Below are positions 33,344-44,061 of a stretch of 64,000 nucleotides of DNA, one piece after another; the first letter of the stretch is position 1, and each line of letters opens with the position of its first letter. Made by a program: the position numbers and the translations under genes. Below the pieces are notes generated by a model. It searched no databases, was not told where the DNA came from, and saw only the letters and a program-made list of their open reading frames with translations. The DNA is taken from NCBI GenBank assembly GCA_023512835.1, contig CM042087.1, positions 53,174,765-53,238,764 on the forward strand. Reading direction: 5' to 3'. This DNA comes from Taxillus chinensis (lineage: Eukaryota > Streptophyta > Magnoliopsida > Santalales > Loranthaceae).

Positions 33344-34600
33344 TATTTTCTTTTCTTTTATGGTTTGTGTGAGCCTTATGTAGGGATGACTCTAGGATTA
33401 ACTAAATGAACCAGCATGGAGTTTTCCATAAAGCCAGTATCAACCCCGGTCAAAAATGGGTAATGACAAATACTACAAGAGAGAGAAAATATACATGGAC
33501 ATACACATGGGGTGACTTCTCCTCTATATCCATTTGTGAATTTGACTCTATAATCTTTTATACAACTCCCACAAGTAAGAATCAAAGAAGAAAAGGAAGT
33601 CAATGTAGAGAAGACCCCTTTGGTAGTTCCAATATATATTGAAGCATTGATTGATCCTCATGATCCATTGATTCCTTTCCCATAGAGATTGGCATCAAAA
33701 TGGAGAGATCTTCCCATTTCAAAATTTTGAGGGAAGAGTAAGTCTATCCAAGAGGATGGAAAAGAGTGGGAGAAAAAGCCGAAATAACTCTTCAAGACCA
33801 CATGGGAGACAACTAAAGAAAAGATACAACACAAAATTAATGATAAAAATACATACACTATAACATGCATTAGCGAGTGTAGTGCACTACTAAAACTACA
33901 AAAAAACATCAAAACTAAAGGATCCCACGAGCTTTTCCACTCCTTGCTCTATAGGAATTCCTACAATTAATCAGGAATTAATTATGTGAATTGCACCAAT
34001 ATTCATGCTTACATAAAGCCAACTCTTACCATTTTGCACTTGGATGATGGTTCAGTGAAACACTCTCTAGGAGTCAAGATAGATGTCTCTTTAAGAGTCA
34101 TGATGCATGTGAGTACCTTTTATTTTGGGTGTGCATTCCTTTCTTTTACTAGCACTATTATTGATTTGAGGGGTCATATGCTCACTCTAAATATTAAAGG
34201 AAAGGAGTTCATGTTCCTAAAGGCATAGATGGATCTGGGGGGGACCGGTTGGGACCATGCCCCCTACCCCCCAATTTTTGGAGAAAAATTCAATAAGTAT
34301 GAGAATACCCATCAAAACGATATCGTTTGGATAGGTTTTCAATTTTACTTCAATTCTTGTTTTTATTTTTACATCATTTTGATGGGTTTTATCATTTTTA
34401 CTTAGTTTTTTTTATGATGTTGTTGTTTTATTCAAGGTATGATCATATGAGTTTTATTCTTCTTTATTAATTCTTGTTTTATTTAAGCAAAGAAGCTAAC
34501 AAAAAAAAGAAACCTGTCGGCGTGATCTCTATCTCCTGACAATAGATTGAGGACGCTACGTGATCTCCCAAGGGACGCCGCACGATCTCCCAATGTTAGA
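33344..34600. other. Possible internal leader of Tat-like element, no gene recognised
   Basis: There are several short frames, for example 33,986-34,228 on plus (starting MNCTNIHAYIKPTLTILHLD), possibly decayed gag or protease-like sequence. No domain can be named. The G-rich phrase GATCTGGGGGGGACC at 34,231 resembles the edge of an undetermined repeat. Confidence 0.3.
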
Positions 34601-35211
34601 TCAGAAAACCCGAGATTTTAATAAAAGAATATGTATTTATTATGTTATTTTATGTTTATAATTAAACTATTTTGATCATATATTTAAAAAAAATTATTTG
34701 ATAGTGTACATGATAATTATATTAATTTCAATTAAATTTCATGTTTTCATAATATAAGATTTACTTTTCATAAATAAATTATATTTGATATATATTTTAG
34801 TTTAAGAAAATAAATGTGTTATTTTATTAAGTTTTATAATGTGGTGTTATGTTATTTTACCTACCTATATAGTTATTTCAATCGTTTTGTTTTAAATAAA
34901 TAATTTATTGGTTGAAATGTTAAATCTAAATCAAATGGAATAGAAATTTAAATTTATCATATCAAAATTTATTAAGAGTTGTAAAAGATAAATAATTTCA
35001 TACCTAACTCACACTAGCGCAGTTTTTGGAGGTTATTTTCAAAAAGTCATAACTTCGGTTATATAACTCCAAATACATTATTATTATACTAAAATGTTCC
35101 AAATTTAGTTATATACCTTTGGTATAAATTTCAGCCTCATTGAATCATCCCATTAGGAGAAGCAATTTAAACAGTACACAAAGGTCTAATAGCATGCCCA
35201 GAATTTTCAGT
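34601..35211 (+). mobile_element. LTR fragment homologous to the start of the LTR at 47,660
   Basis: About 610 bp match 47,660-48,271 nearly throughout, including GATTTTAATAAAAGAATA at the start and GAGGTTATTTTCAAAAAGTC near the end. Similarity stops abruptly at about 35,211 within the LTR. This is either a truncated 5' LTR paired with the 3' LTR at 47,660 or a separate remnant. Confidence 0.7.
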
Positions 35212-35400
35212 ACTGCCGTTCGATCCTTGACTTTCAACCCTTCGACCCTTGACTTTCAACCCTTCGACCCTTGACTTTCAACCCTTCGACTCTTGACCTT
35301 CGACTGTTGACCTTTGACCCGTTGGCTGTTGACCTGCCACCCACCGAAACTTTGACCCTGCCAACACTTCGACCCTTTGACCTCTGACCTTCGCTGTTTG
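35212..35400 (+). repeat. CTTCGACCCTTGACTTTCAACC tandem repeat region
   Basis: Three near-identical units of 22 bp (CCCTTGACTTTCAACCCTTC phrase) are followed by degenerate GACCTTCGAC and TTGACCTG words. The composition resembles the CGA-rich minisatellite of the chromovirus LTRs. Confidence 0.7.
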
Positions 35401-36236
35401 GCCTCTCTCGCTGGCTCTCACTGTTTGCTCACGGGACGCGTTTTATTAGCTAGCCATTTTGTCAAAAATGCTTTTTAACGACTGTCAGTCACATGTGTTA
35501 ACAAAAAACCAAAAAAAGGAAACCATAGGTTGACAGTCCACCCAACAAAGCATGGAATATGGAAATAAACAATACTGAGATTAATAATACAACATTAAAT
35601 GCTGCAATCAATGCAATGCAGCTAAACCTCTTTAAAACCAGTATCCTCTCCAACAAAACAAAAGAAGAACTCTCTGACGAAAATAATTGTTGCCATCTCT
35701 CTCTCAAATTCACCCAACTCTTGCATTCAAAAAACAAAAAAACACACATAGTCTGATTCCTATTTTCCCTTTTTCTTTCCTTTTCTCCCCACTTCTCTCC
35801 TCACTTTTCCAACACTCATACATATACTCTCTCCCATTTGAAGCCCAGAAATTTTGAAACACCAATGTCATTCCCATAGTTATGTTTTCTTTTCTTTTCA
35901 GCAACAATACCAAAATCAAAAAATCAAAAGATAGCAAAACAAAAAACAGAGACAAGGGTTTATTTGCAGTTCCGACCAGTAGTGTTCAACCTTTGGCCCA
36001 AGTCCAATCAACCAGTCTTTGGAGACTCGCCCTCCCGCTAACGTTGCCACTGCCGAAGTCCTAATCCAAAGCCAAAGTCGATTTCATTATTATTGTTATT
36101 AGTTTTGTTATCTTAATATATTCTTAGCATTAGTGTTATGATTTTATTTTCTTCCTAGCTGTTAATTTCATTTAGTAGTTTCGTTTCTTGTTTTCTTTAT
36201 TTCGTTGTTATTTTCTCCATTTTATTCAAGTTGTAA
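35401..36236. other. Spacer, left flank of the complete chromovirus
   Basis: AT-rich DNA with no recognised gene. It is continuous with 46,436 onward before the chromovirus insertion. Confidence 0.4.
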
Positions 36237-36241
36237 TATGT

Positions 36242-38594
36242 TGTCACGCCTCCGAATTCCAGGGAACCCGGAACCGGGTACATGACTTCCCCTTGCCCAC
36301 ACCCGATAGGTCAAGGGGTTGGTGACTAGCACCAATGGAGACTACACCGCGGGTGTTGTCTCAAATATGTAACCCTGTACAATCATACATCAAGGGTAAT
36401 CCTGTACTTTCCCATATATCATCGTGCATACAAGGAGTCAAACAGTCATACAAACATCACATCATACAGTATGCAAATACAACTGTCCACGGACCCATGT
36501 CCGGGATATCACATAAAACAATACAGAATATAACGGATCATACATCGAGTAGTGAGCGTCCTCCCTGGAAGAAAGTCCTCCACTAGTCTCGGGTCACACC
36601 TGAAAAGGGTAAACAACAAGTAGGGGTGAGCGACAAGCTCAGTAGGTGACCCCAAAACTCCACATCATGCAACACATATATGTCTATACTATATGCTCAG
36701 TGTACTCGTGCACCGTGTAGTGTGCACAATCATCAGGACTCAGCCTGCAAACAAACATCAGGGCTCAGCCTGCCCATACAAGACAACTTGTCCACGATCC
36801 TCCATGGGATCCCAGCTCAGGGCACTCAGCCCTAGCTCCACGAGCTCAACGGCTCAACTCAGGCCTTAGCCTGTCCACAGCGCAATATGCCCGGCCACAG
36901 TCGCCACACAGGCCTGTCATCGGTACATATGCCTGTCACGTCAACCACATAGCACCATCGGTGCATTACGGTGAGAACCCAAACAAGTCACGAAGTCCAT
37001 GCCCCAATACCTCACACCAATATACTAACATGAGTATGGCAAATCATTCTCAACATTTCCTTTGGAACTGTAGCCAGTCTTCACAAGTAAATCCTCAATC
37101 CTTGATTTATAAAGGAAGTACCCATAGCAGCTATTTTCTTGAAATCAAAAGTCCCGGCATTGGGTTCCCATATAATAACTAAGATAATCTGATTTTTGGG
37201 GATTTTTTTGAGATGTCTAACCCCACTTTCCAAAAATTTACCACTACGAACTTTTGGGCGTTTCCGAAATTTTACACAAAATCCCAATTTTCACATTTTG
37301 AAATAGTAGGAATTAATTTTTCTAGTATTTTTCTTTGAATCCAAATGGGGGGTATTTCGTTATTTACATTGTAACTTAAGTAATACTTAAATAATGTGTA
37401 GATGGGTATAGGTTGCAATGTAAATAGGTCCAGTTTAGTGCTTTACAGTGTCCAGTTACACTGCAAGAGTTGCGACTCGTAGCTGCGGAATGCGGAGCTG
37501 CAGCGCGCCTCGAAGACTCGAAGCGAGGCTACGACCTTCGACCTACGAGGCTACGAACTTCGACCCTTCGACTACGAACTACGGGTCTACGAACTTCGAA
37601 CTACGAGGCTACAAACTACGAACCTTCGAGCTACGAACTACGGGTCTACGAACTACGACCCTACGACCCAGAACTTCGGATTTTTGTCAGTTCGACCCAG
37701 TAATGCGCCCAGGTACTGTTCATTGTCGTTTTGCCTGTTCTTCGTCTAGAATCAACCCAAGAACCCCCAAGACACGCACAAACACGTATTCTACGCAACG
37801 ATCGTGATATTTACCTTAAAATGCGTCCAGAACGCCTCTAAATCGCGCGAAAACAATAGAAACACGTATAAAATTCCAGATTTCCAGAAATCTAGATCTA
37901 AACCCAGAATTTCATGGTTGACTTATCAACCCTCATGAAAAACACAATTAATCAACCCCAAAATCACGTAAACATATATCCACAATAATATAAAACAGTT
38001 TTTAACCCAAAATTGGTTTTCCCCAAATTCTAGGGTTCATGCTCAATTTCATAAATCATGATAAATTCGTGCAGATCCAAACCAAGAGAGAGATAAGAAG
38101 TTCAAGGACACCTACTTGAAGTGAATCTTTGAGCTCCACGAACCCAAATCGCCAAAGCCTCCAAGCTCTCTCAAGCTCTCTCTCTCAACGCACAAATGTG
38201 AAACGCAAAGTGAAAGCTTCTTCCTTTTTTTTCTGCTATTTATATTTCTGCCAGTCAACTGACCTAGTCAACCATTGACCCAGTCAATAATTGACATCCC
38301 AACACAAAAATTGACCTCCAAGGCCCCGAACTCCAAATTGAGTCAAACTACAGTCAAAATGCTCGAAATGACGAGCACAACACTAAATAGATATTATTAC
38401 ACCAAAATGACCCCCAAACGCGAAGTCAACCAATAAACCCCAAAAAGTCAACAATCGGGTCAAACGGGGCCCTGACTCGAAATTGGGCCCAAGTACAGTC
38501 AAAATGCTCACATCGACGACTACACTACCGTTCAGATAGTTACATTCCCATAAAATGACTATCACTCAAAACTACCCAAATACGAGTCTTTACA
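36242..38594 (-). repeat. 3' LTR of the chromovirus
   Basis: On plus it runs TGTCACGCCTCC to GAGTCTTTACA. It holds the TACGA/TTCGA repeat (37,511-37,680), a TATA box (minus, about 38,237-38,245) and the splice-donor-like block (38,105-38,120). Confidence 0.95.
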
Positions 38595-38628
38595 TCCTCC
38601 CCACCTTAGGACTTTTCGTCCTCGAAAA
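38595..38628 (-). promoter_or_regulatory. Polypurine tract of the chromovirus
   Basis: The minus strand reads GAGGACGAAAAGTCC then AGGTGGGGAGGA directly before the LTR start TGTAAAGAC. A second copy of the block lies 256 bp upstream in the transcript (38,847-38,885). Confidence 0.85.
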
Positions 38629-38847
38629 TAAAACACATGCCCAAAGGACATAGCAAAATTCAAGCTCAATGTCCCAACAACAAAACATAAAACATGATCA
38701 CCGATCACACATGTGCAAGGCAATGCACAACAAGCCAAACAGAACCCACACTGGGCACAAGATCCAATAATAACGAGCTAAACCACATCTCAAACAACAT
38801 ATGCAAAACAAATGCATAAAATATAACTCATACCTCAGGGAAGGTCC

Positions 38848-39147
38848 TCACATCCTCCCCACCTGAGGACCGATCGTCCTCGAACAACTCAGGATGAAGA
38901 ACCCGCATCCTGGCTCTCTTTCTCCCAAGTCTGCTCCTCCATGCCACGGTGTCGCCATAGTACCCGAACTAGTGGGATCGTCTTGCCTCGCAAGACCTGG
39001 TCTCGCCTGTCCAAAATCTCGTGCCGGCATCTCAACAACGGCACCATCATCGCCCAAGCCTATCTCGCGATAGTCCAACATATGAGAAGGATCAGGGTGA
39101 TACCACCTCAACCGAGACACATGAAACACATCATGTACTCGCGCCAA
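38848..39147 (-). pseudogene. Chromodomain region at the pol C-terminus, frameshifted
   Basis: The first codons in one frame (ARVHDVFHVSRLRWYHPDPS) are the post-integrase linker. In a neighbouring frame the next stretch gives IPLVRVLWRHRG and MEEQTWE, the conserved end of the chromodomain typical of chromoviruses. The final part, in yet another frame, reads LHPELFEDDR and stops after RTFPEV. At least two frame changes break the domain. In live relatives this domain guides integration to particular chromatin; here it cannot be made intact. Confidence 0.7.
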
Positions 39148-39494
39148 CTCGGTGGCAAAGCTAATCGGTAAGCCACTGCGCCCACGGTGGCAACAATATC
39201 AAATGGCCCCACAAAATGTGGGGAGAGTTTGGATCCATGTCCAAACCTTCGATGCCCTCGATGCGGCGAAACCCACAAAAAGACACGGTCACCCACCTCA
39301 AACCGCAAAGGTCGACGCCTCGGTCCGCATAGCACTTCGCTTACTCTGCGCATCAACATGCGCTGTCGAATCAGCTGTACTATCTCTGTAGTCTCTCGAA
39401 CCATATTGGGACCGAGAACTGCTGTCTCCCCTGTCTGTGCCCAACACAAGGGTGATCTACAAGGCCGCCCATACAGCGCCTCATACGGAGCCAT
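39108..39494 (-). pseudogene. Integrase C-terminal segment with GPF motif
   Basis: It encodes APYEALYGRPCRSPLCW at the start (conserved after the catalytic core), then RPLRFEVGDRVFLWVSP and SPHFVGPFDIVATVGAVAYR. The GPF motif belongs to the gypsy integrase C-terminal (GPY/F) module. It overlaps the preceding and following frames. Confidence 0.85.
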
Positions 39495-39506
39495 CCCAAT
39501 CGTGGC

Positions 39507-39743
39507 CTAATAACTGTTATTATAAGAGAACTCCACCAAAGGAAGGTGAGTCTCCCAACAACTTCCAAAATCTAGGACACAGGCACGCAACATATCCTCG
39601 AGCGTCTGAATCGTCCGCTCCGATTGACCGTCTGTCTGCGGATGAAAGGCTATACTGAGGTTCACCCTAGTACCCAAAGCTCGCTGCAACTGTCTCCAAA
39701 ACTGAGAGGTGAACCTTGCATCCCGATCAGATACAATAGACAA
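39507..39743 (-). pseudogene. Integrase catalytic core, second half (D35E)
   Basis: It contains [14 protein letters not shown] with the second catalytic aspartate (residue 6 of this frame) and [15 protein letters not shown] with the glutamate (residue 42), exactly 35 residues between them. The reading is broken from the first half at about 39,745-39,755. Confidence 0.9.
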
Positions 39744-39755
39744 TAGGACTCCATG

Positions 39756-40205
39756 TTACCGCACAATAACATCAATATACCTCTGTCCCAAAGTCCTCAC
39801 TAGGTCTGTCTCTTGAATCGGAATAAAATGCGCCGATTTGGTCAATCGGTCGACAACTACCCATATCGTGTCGTGTCCCCTAGAACGAGGAAGTCCAGTG
39901 ACAAAATCCATGGTCATATGGTCCCATTTCCACTCTAGCACTGGCAATGACTGCAACTCACCAGTTGATCTCAGGTGCTCTGCCTTGACCTGCTGACAGG
40001 TCAAACACCTCCTCACAAAATCAGCAACGGCCTTCTTTAGGCCTAGCCACCAAAACTGCCTCCTCACGGCATGGTACATCTTGGTCCCACCAGGATATAC
40101 AGCTAACCTCGACTGGTGAAATTCCCGAAGAACCTCCTCCTGAAGAGAAGTGGGAACTATCAGGCGACCTTTATACCTCAATATATGCTCAGAATCCTCG
40201 CTCAA
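39756..40205 (-). pseudogene. Integrase zinc-binding domain and first half of catalytic core
   Basis: The frame encodes 149 residues. The H2C2 zinc-binding domain is visible as LREFHQSRLAVYPGGTKMY followed by FVRRCLTCQQVK (cysteines 67 and 70). The second histidine, normally in a VHPG-type motif, is tyrosine (Y38), so the zinc site is damaged. MTMDFVTGLPRSRG carries the first catalytic aspartate (D100). A stop near 39,756 separates it from the rest. Confidence 0.9.
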
Positions 40206-40633
40206 TCAGAAGATGTCTGCCCAGTCTGAATCCTGTCCCTGATGACCTCACAATCAACGTCCCCCAGCTGATCCTCTATGATCCTACGCTGTAACTCAGG
40301 GACTGCGACGACAACACTGAGGGTCCCTCGCCCCTCGCTGGTCGCCATCTGCAACCTCATCGTTGCCAACTGACCCATCATCTCCCATTCCTTAATGGCA
40401 CAATGGGCCACCACAGCCCTGCTCTTCCTACTCAGAGCATCTGCCACCACATTACCCTTCCCAGGGGTATACATCATATCAAACTGAAACTGCTGCAGGT
40501 ACTCCACCCACCGCCTCTGCCTAAGGTTCAGGTCTCGCTGAGACAAGATATACTGCAAGCTCTTATGGTCCGTATACACCACAAACTTCTCCCCAAGGAG
40601 ATAATGCTGCAAGCTCTTAAGTGCAAAGATCAC
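40202..40633 (-). pseudogene. RNase H domain
   Basis: 143 residues with FVVYTDHKSLQYILSQRDLN (residues 18-36), the catalytic-type TDH, and NVVADALSRK (61-70), the conserved end of gypsy RNase H. The N-terminal acidic residue is in the preceding frame, which ends [12 protein letters not shown]. Confidence 0.9.
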
Positions 40634-40716
40634 TACAACCTAACTCCAAATCATGCGTGGGATAGCTCGTCATGTGGTCTTAACTGCCTAGATCCGTAAG
40701 CAATCACCTGTCGAGT

Positions 40717-41591
40717 CTACATCAACACACAACCAAGTCCCACCCTGGTAGCATCACAATACACCTCGAAAGGCACACCCTCCCGTGGAAGAATCAAGAT
40801 AGGTGCTGAGGTCAATCGTGCCTTTAGCTCCATGAAAGCACTCTCACACGCATCAGACCAAACGAAAAGAACTTCCTTCCTGGTCAGGTTCGTCATAGGA
40901 GCTGCCAACCTGGAAAAATCCTCCACGAACCTCTGATAGTAGCTTGCCAAACCAAGGAAGCTTAGAATCTCAAACACACTCGTGGGCCTCTTCCACGACA
41001 TGATCGCCTCAATCTTCTCAGGATCCACCGTGATACCCTCCGAAGATACCACATGCCCCAAGAAGTGCACCTGTTGCAACCAGAAGTCACATTTCGTGAA
41101 CTTCGTGTACAATCGATGCTCTCGCAAGGTCTGCAACACAACCTGCAAATGCTCCTCATGCTCCCTCTTGGTCGCCGAATAGACCAAAATATCATCGATG
41201 AACACCACAACGAACATATCTAAATATGGAGCAAACACCTGGTTCATCAATCCCATAAACACCGTTGGAGCATTCGTTAGCCCAAACGGCATCACAAGCC
41301 ACTCATAATGCCCATAACGACAAGTGAACGCGGTCTTAGGGATATCTGCCTCCCTAACCCTCAACGATGGTATCCAGATCTCAAGTCTATCTTGGAAAAC
41401 CACCTCGCACCGCGAAACCGATCAAACAGGTCATCGATCCTCGGCAATGGATACCGTTCTTCACGATCCACCTGGTTCACTTTCGGTAGTCGATACACGG
41501 CCAAGTGAACCATCCGCCTTCTTGGCGAACAACACTGGAGCGCCTCACGGTGAGCTACTCCGCCTAATAAAGCCTCATGCCAATAAGTCAT
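40717..41591 (-). pseudogene. Reverse transcriptase domain, in two frames
   Basis: The upstream frame (41,361-41,591) has [11 protein letters not shown] and [11 protein letters not shown]. The downstream frame (40,717-41,403) has [26 protein letters not shown] and the active-site [11 protein letters not shown] (residues 66-76; FIDD, a usual gypsy variant of YxDD), then [12 protein letters not shown] and the thumb region. Both catalytic aspartates of FIDD are intact; the frameshift at about 41,380 is the defect. Confidence 0.92.
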
Positions 41592-42107
41592 CTATCTGTC
41601 TCTTGAGCTCTCTAAGCTCGTTGGTGCCATCCTGTAGGCCGCTAACCTGATCGGTGTTGTCCCTGGCAACAACTCGATCGAAAACTCTACCTCCCTCACG
41701 GGTGGCAAACCGACCAAGTCCTCGGGAAACACATCCGGGAACCGATCTACAATGGGTGGCAAAACATCCTTCCCCTCTCTCCTCCTGTCAACCAACGTCA
41801 AAATGGCTAACTGGTGGGTCACATCACCCCACCCATGCCTCAAAGGTCCCAACCTGCATGCCTCCTTGGTCTACTCACCCACAAAGACACCCCGCGTGCC
41901 CTCTGGCATGAGGAATGTCACACGCCGTCGAAAACAATCAATCTTGGCCTCCACGGAGACCAACCAGTCCATACCCAGGATAACATCAAAATCATCTAAC
42001 TCCATGACATACAAATCACACAACAGGTTAACACCCCCAAGTGTTACCTGACAAGCACTACAGATACTCTCAAGTATCACAATTCGACCCAAAGGTGAAA
42101 CAACCAT
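41592..42107 (-). pseudogene. Protease C-terminus and RT linker
   Basis: Frame 41,871-42,107 has MELDDFDVILGMDWLVSVEA, the conserved closing motif of gypsy protease. Frame 41,592-41,852 has [20 protein letters not shown] and [13 protein letters not shown], the pol linker before the RT. They are separate frames. Confidence 0.85.
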
Positions 42108-42604
42108 CGAGACTGACTCACTATCTCCTGGTCTAACTCTGATCCAACCACCGTAGCATACGAAATAAAAGAATGGGTAGCACCAGTATCAATCAAAACT
42201 GAACAAATAGTATGAGAAATGATGATGGTACCTCTCACCACTGAAGGTCCTGCTCCTGTCTCGTCCACTGGTGGAACCTCTGCCTCTTTGCTGGTGAGGG
42301 CAAAAGTCCTCCCTCGTGGTCCACTGCCACTAGCCTGGCCCATTGGGGCCTTGCCCCGCTGATCAACATGACCCTGTGCCTCCCGCTGAGGCTGCTGCAC
42401 CGTAGGTCGCGTCTGCGTGCTCTGTGCCGGCGGCACTGACCTCTGAGATGGAGCCCCACTCCTCTGTCCCTGGTCTCTCGGACGAGGGCCTACACTGCTG
42501 GTCGAGCTAAGGGTAACACATTCCCTAGCTCCATGCCCCACTTTCCCGCATCGGAAACAGGTCATCTTTTTCCTTGGGCGGTCTCTCGAGACATGCCCGG
42601 TCAA
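42077..42604 (-). pseudogene. Gag zinc knuckle and protease active site
   Basis: 175 residues. C16-C19-H24-C29 form a CX2CX4HX4C knuckle (CFRCGKVGHGAREC) for RNA binding. A Q/P-rich linker follows, and then the protease active site VLIDTGATHSFIS with D139. The end of the frame diverges from the family at QSRWLFHLWVEL, indicating a frameshift. Confidence 0.9.
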
Positions 42605-42722
42605 ACCACAACTCCAACAGTACCTGGCCTCCTACTGGCCGAACTCTCACGGGGTCCCACCGCCTGGCTGGAAACCCTCTGCACTGCCTCCTCTCAGGCT
42701 GAGCGGCACTGCTCTCCCCACT

Positions 42723-43488
42723 CTACCTCTTCTTGCTCGGGCCTGCCGAACCGCCCGGCCTCTGGGCTCTCGCCTGATCCTGACCTCGCTCAATAATGAG
42801 TGCCTTGTCGACCACCTCCTGGTAGCTGGTCAACTGCATCGGTTCCAGCTGTCTTTTCAGAGATGGCCACAAGCCCTGAATGAAGTCCTGCGTCTTCTGG
42901 CCTTCCTTTTCCCAAGCCTCCAGAGCAAACCGCCCCAAATCTGTGAAGGCCTGCACATACTCCCCCACAGTCATGCTACCTTGCACAAGCTCATAATACT
43001 CTCTACGTCGAGCATACTGCAACGAGTTGGGAAAATACTCCCCAAAGAAGCGCTCAACAAACTCTCTCCAGCTCATCTGACTGCCATGGACAGCTCTAGT
43101 GGATTCCCACCACCTGCGTGGGATACCCAACAGATAGTGCGTCGCCACGCGCACTCTCTCCTCATCTGGCACCCCGATCATCTCAAAGATGTCCTCTGTC
43201 CATCTAATCCAGTCCTCGGCTACCTCTGGCCGCGAACCATCCTTAAAAGTCTTGGGTGCATGTTTCAAAAACTGTGCAGCCCAATCTACTCCTCGTCGTG
43301 CTGGCTCTATCACGACCTCCTGCTGGTGCACATCCTGCACCACCCTCGCCTCCTGCGCGCCGAGGCCGTGGTGGCCGCCGAGGCCGCTGTTGCCTCTTCA
43401 GCTCATCCACCTCTCTAGCCATATCCCTCATCGAGCCCTGCATGGCCTCCGACAACCGAATCAACACCTGAGCCAAATCGGGTCCCAC
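42723..43488 (-). pseudogene. Gag capsid region
   Basis: Frame 42,723-43,343 encodes 206 residues of capsid (WAAQFLKHAPKTFKDGSRPE, ATHYLLGIPRRWWESTR, WREFVERFFGEYFPNSLQ, GQKTQDFIQGLWPSLKRQLE). Frame 43,243-43,488 upstream encodes a proline/arginine-rich N-terminal region (RLSEAMQGSMRDMAREVDEL). The two are joined by a frameshift near 43,300. Plus-strand open frames here are shadows of the high GC content. Confidence 0.9.
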
Positions 43489-43661
43489 AACGGGAGCCGA
43501 CGATCTCTCGCTGCGGGCTCTGTTGCCCCTGGTGCCCCGACTCTATCGTGGGCTCCTCTGCCGGGGCCTTGGCCTCGGACGGCTCTCCTCGGTGGTGCCA
43601 TCGGACTAGCCACAACAACAAACAACAAACGATCAAAGGAACAACCGACTTGTAGGTTCTC

Positions 43662-43784
43662 ACCACACGACCCGTAGGTCTATACCATGCATATAGCATC
43701 ATGTCCCCTATCAGGGTACACCACACGACCCGTAGGTCCACAACCATGCATATAGCATCGTGTCACCCCTCAGGGTACACCACA
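43662..43784 (-). repeat. 58-59 bp tandem duplication in the 5' leader
   Basis: Two units starting ACCACACGACCCGTAGGTC and ending CAGGGTAC, with a third just beginning, lie between gag and the primer-binding site. They differ at about ten positions. This is untranslated leader in the genomic RNA. Confidence 0.85.
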
Positions 43785-44046
43785 ATCAAGTCCTGGCTCT
43801 CACGGCCACGTGCCATCCTGGCACCACATACAAGCAATTCACACACAAAGACAATCTAGTGCCCAATATGCACACAATCATACCACTAGCAATGCACCCT
43901 ATGTATGCTCCTAGGATGATCTAACTGACACCAACATAACCTAGAATACCTGTAAGGACTGCGTTGATCAGGCGCCCTCCCTACAGTTTTCCAAGTCACA
44001 TGGAATCAATTAACCACCCCTCACTAACCTAGGTCCGCTAGACCAT

Positions 44047-44058
44047 GCTCTGATACCA
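44047..44058 (-). promoter_or_regulatory. Primer-binding site, initiator Met tRNA
   Basis: The minus strand reads TGGTATCAGAGC, a perfect complement of the 12 bases at the 3' end of plant initiator-Met tRNA, three bases from the LTR. Confidence 0.95.
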
Positions 44059-44061
44059 ACT

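Noticed and set aside
37448..37807. 119-codon frame, and its counterpart at 45,262-45,654
   Set aside because: Translation of the TACGA/TTCGA minisatellite in LTRs; pentamer repeats keep frames open by composition.
42981..43677. Plus-strand frames of 145 and 162 codons opposite gag
   Set aside because: Shadows of the GC-rich gag region; the minus strand carries clear capsid motifs.
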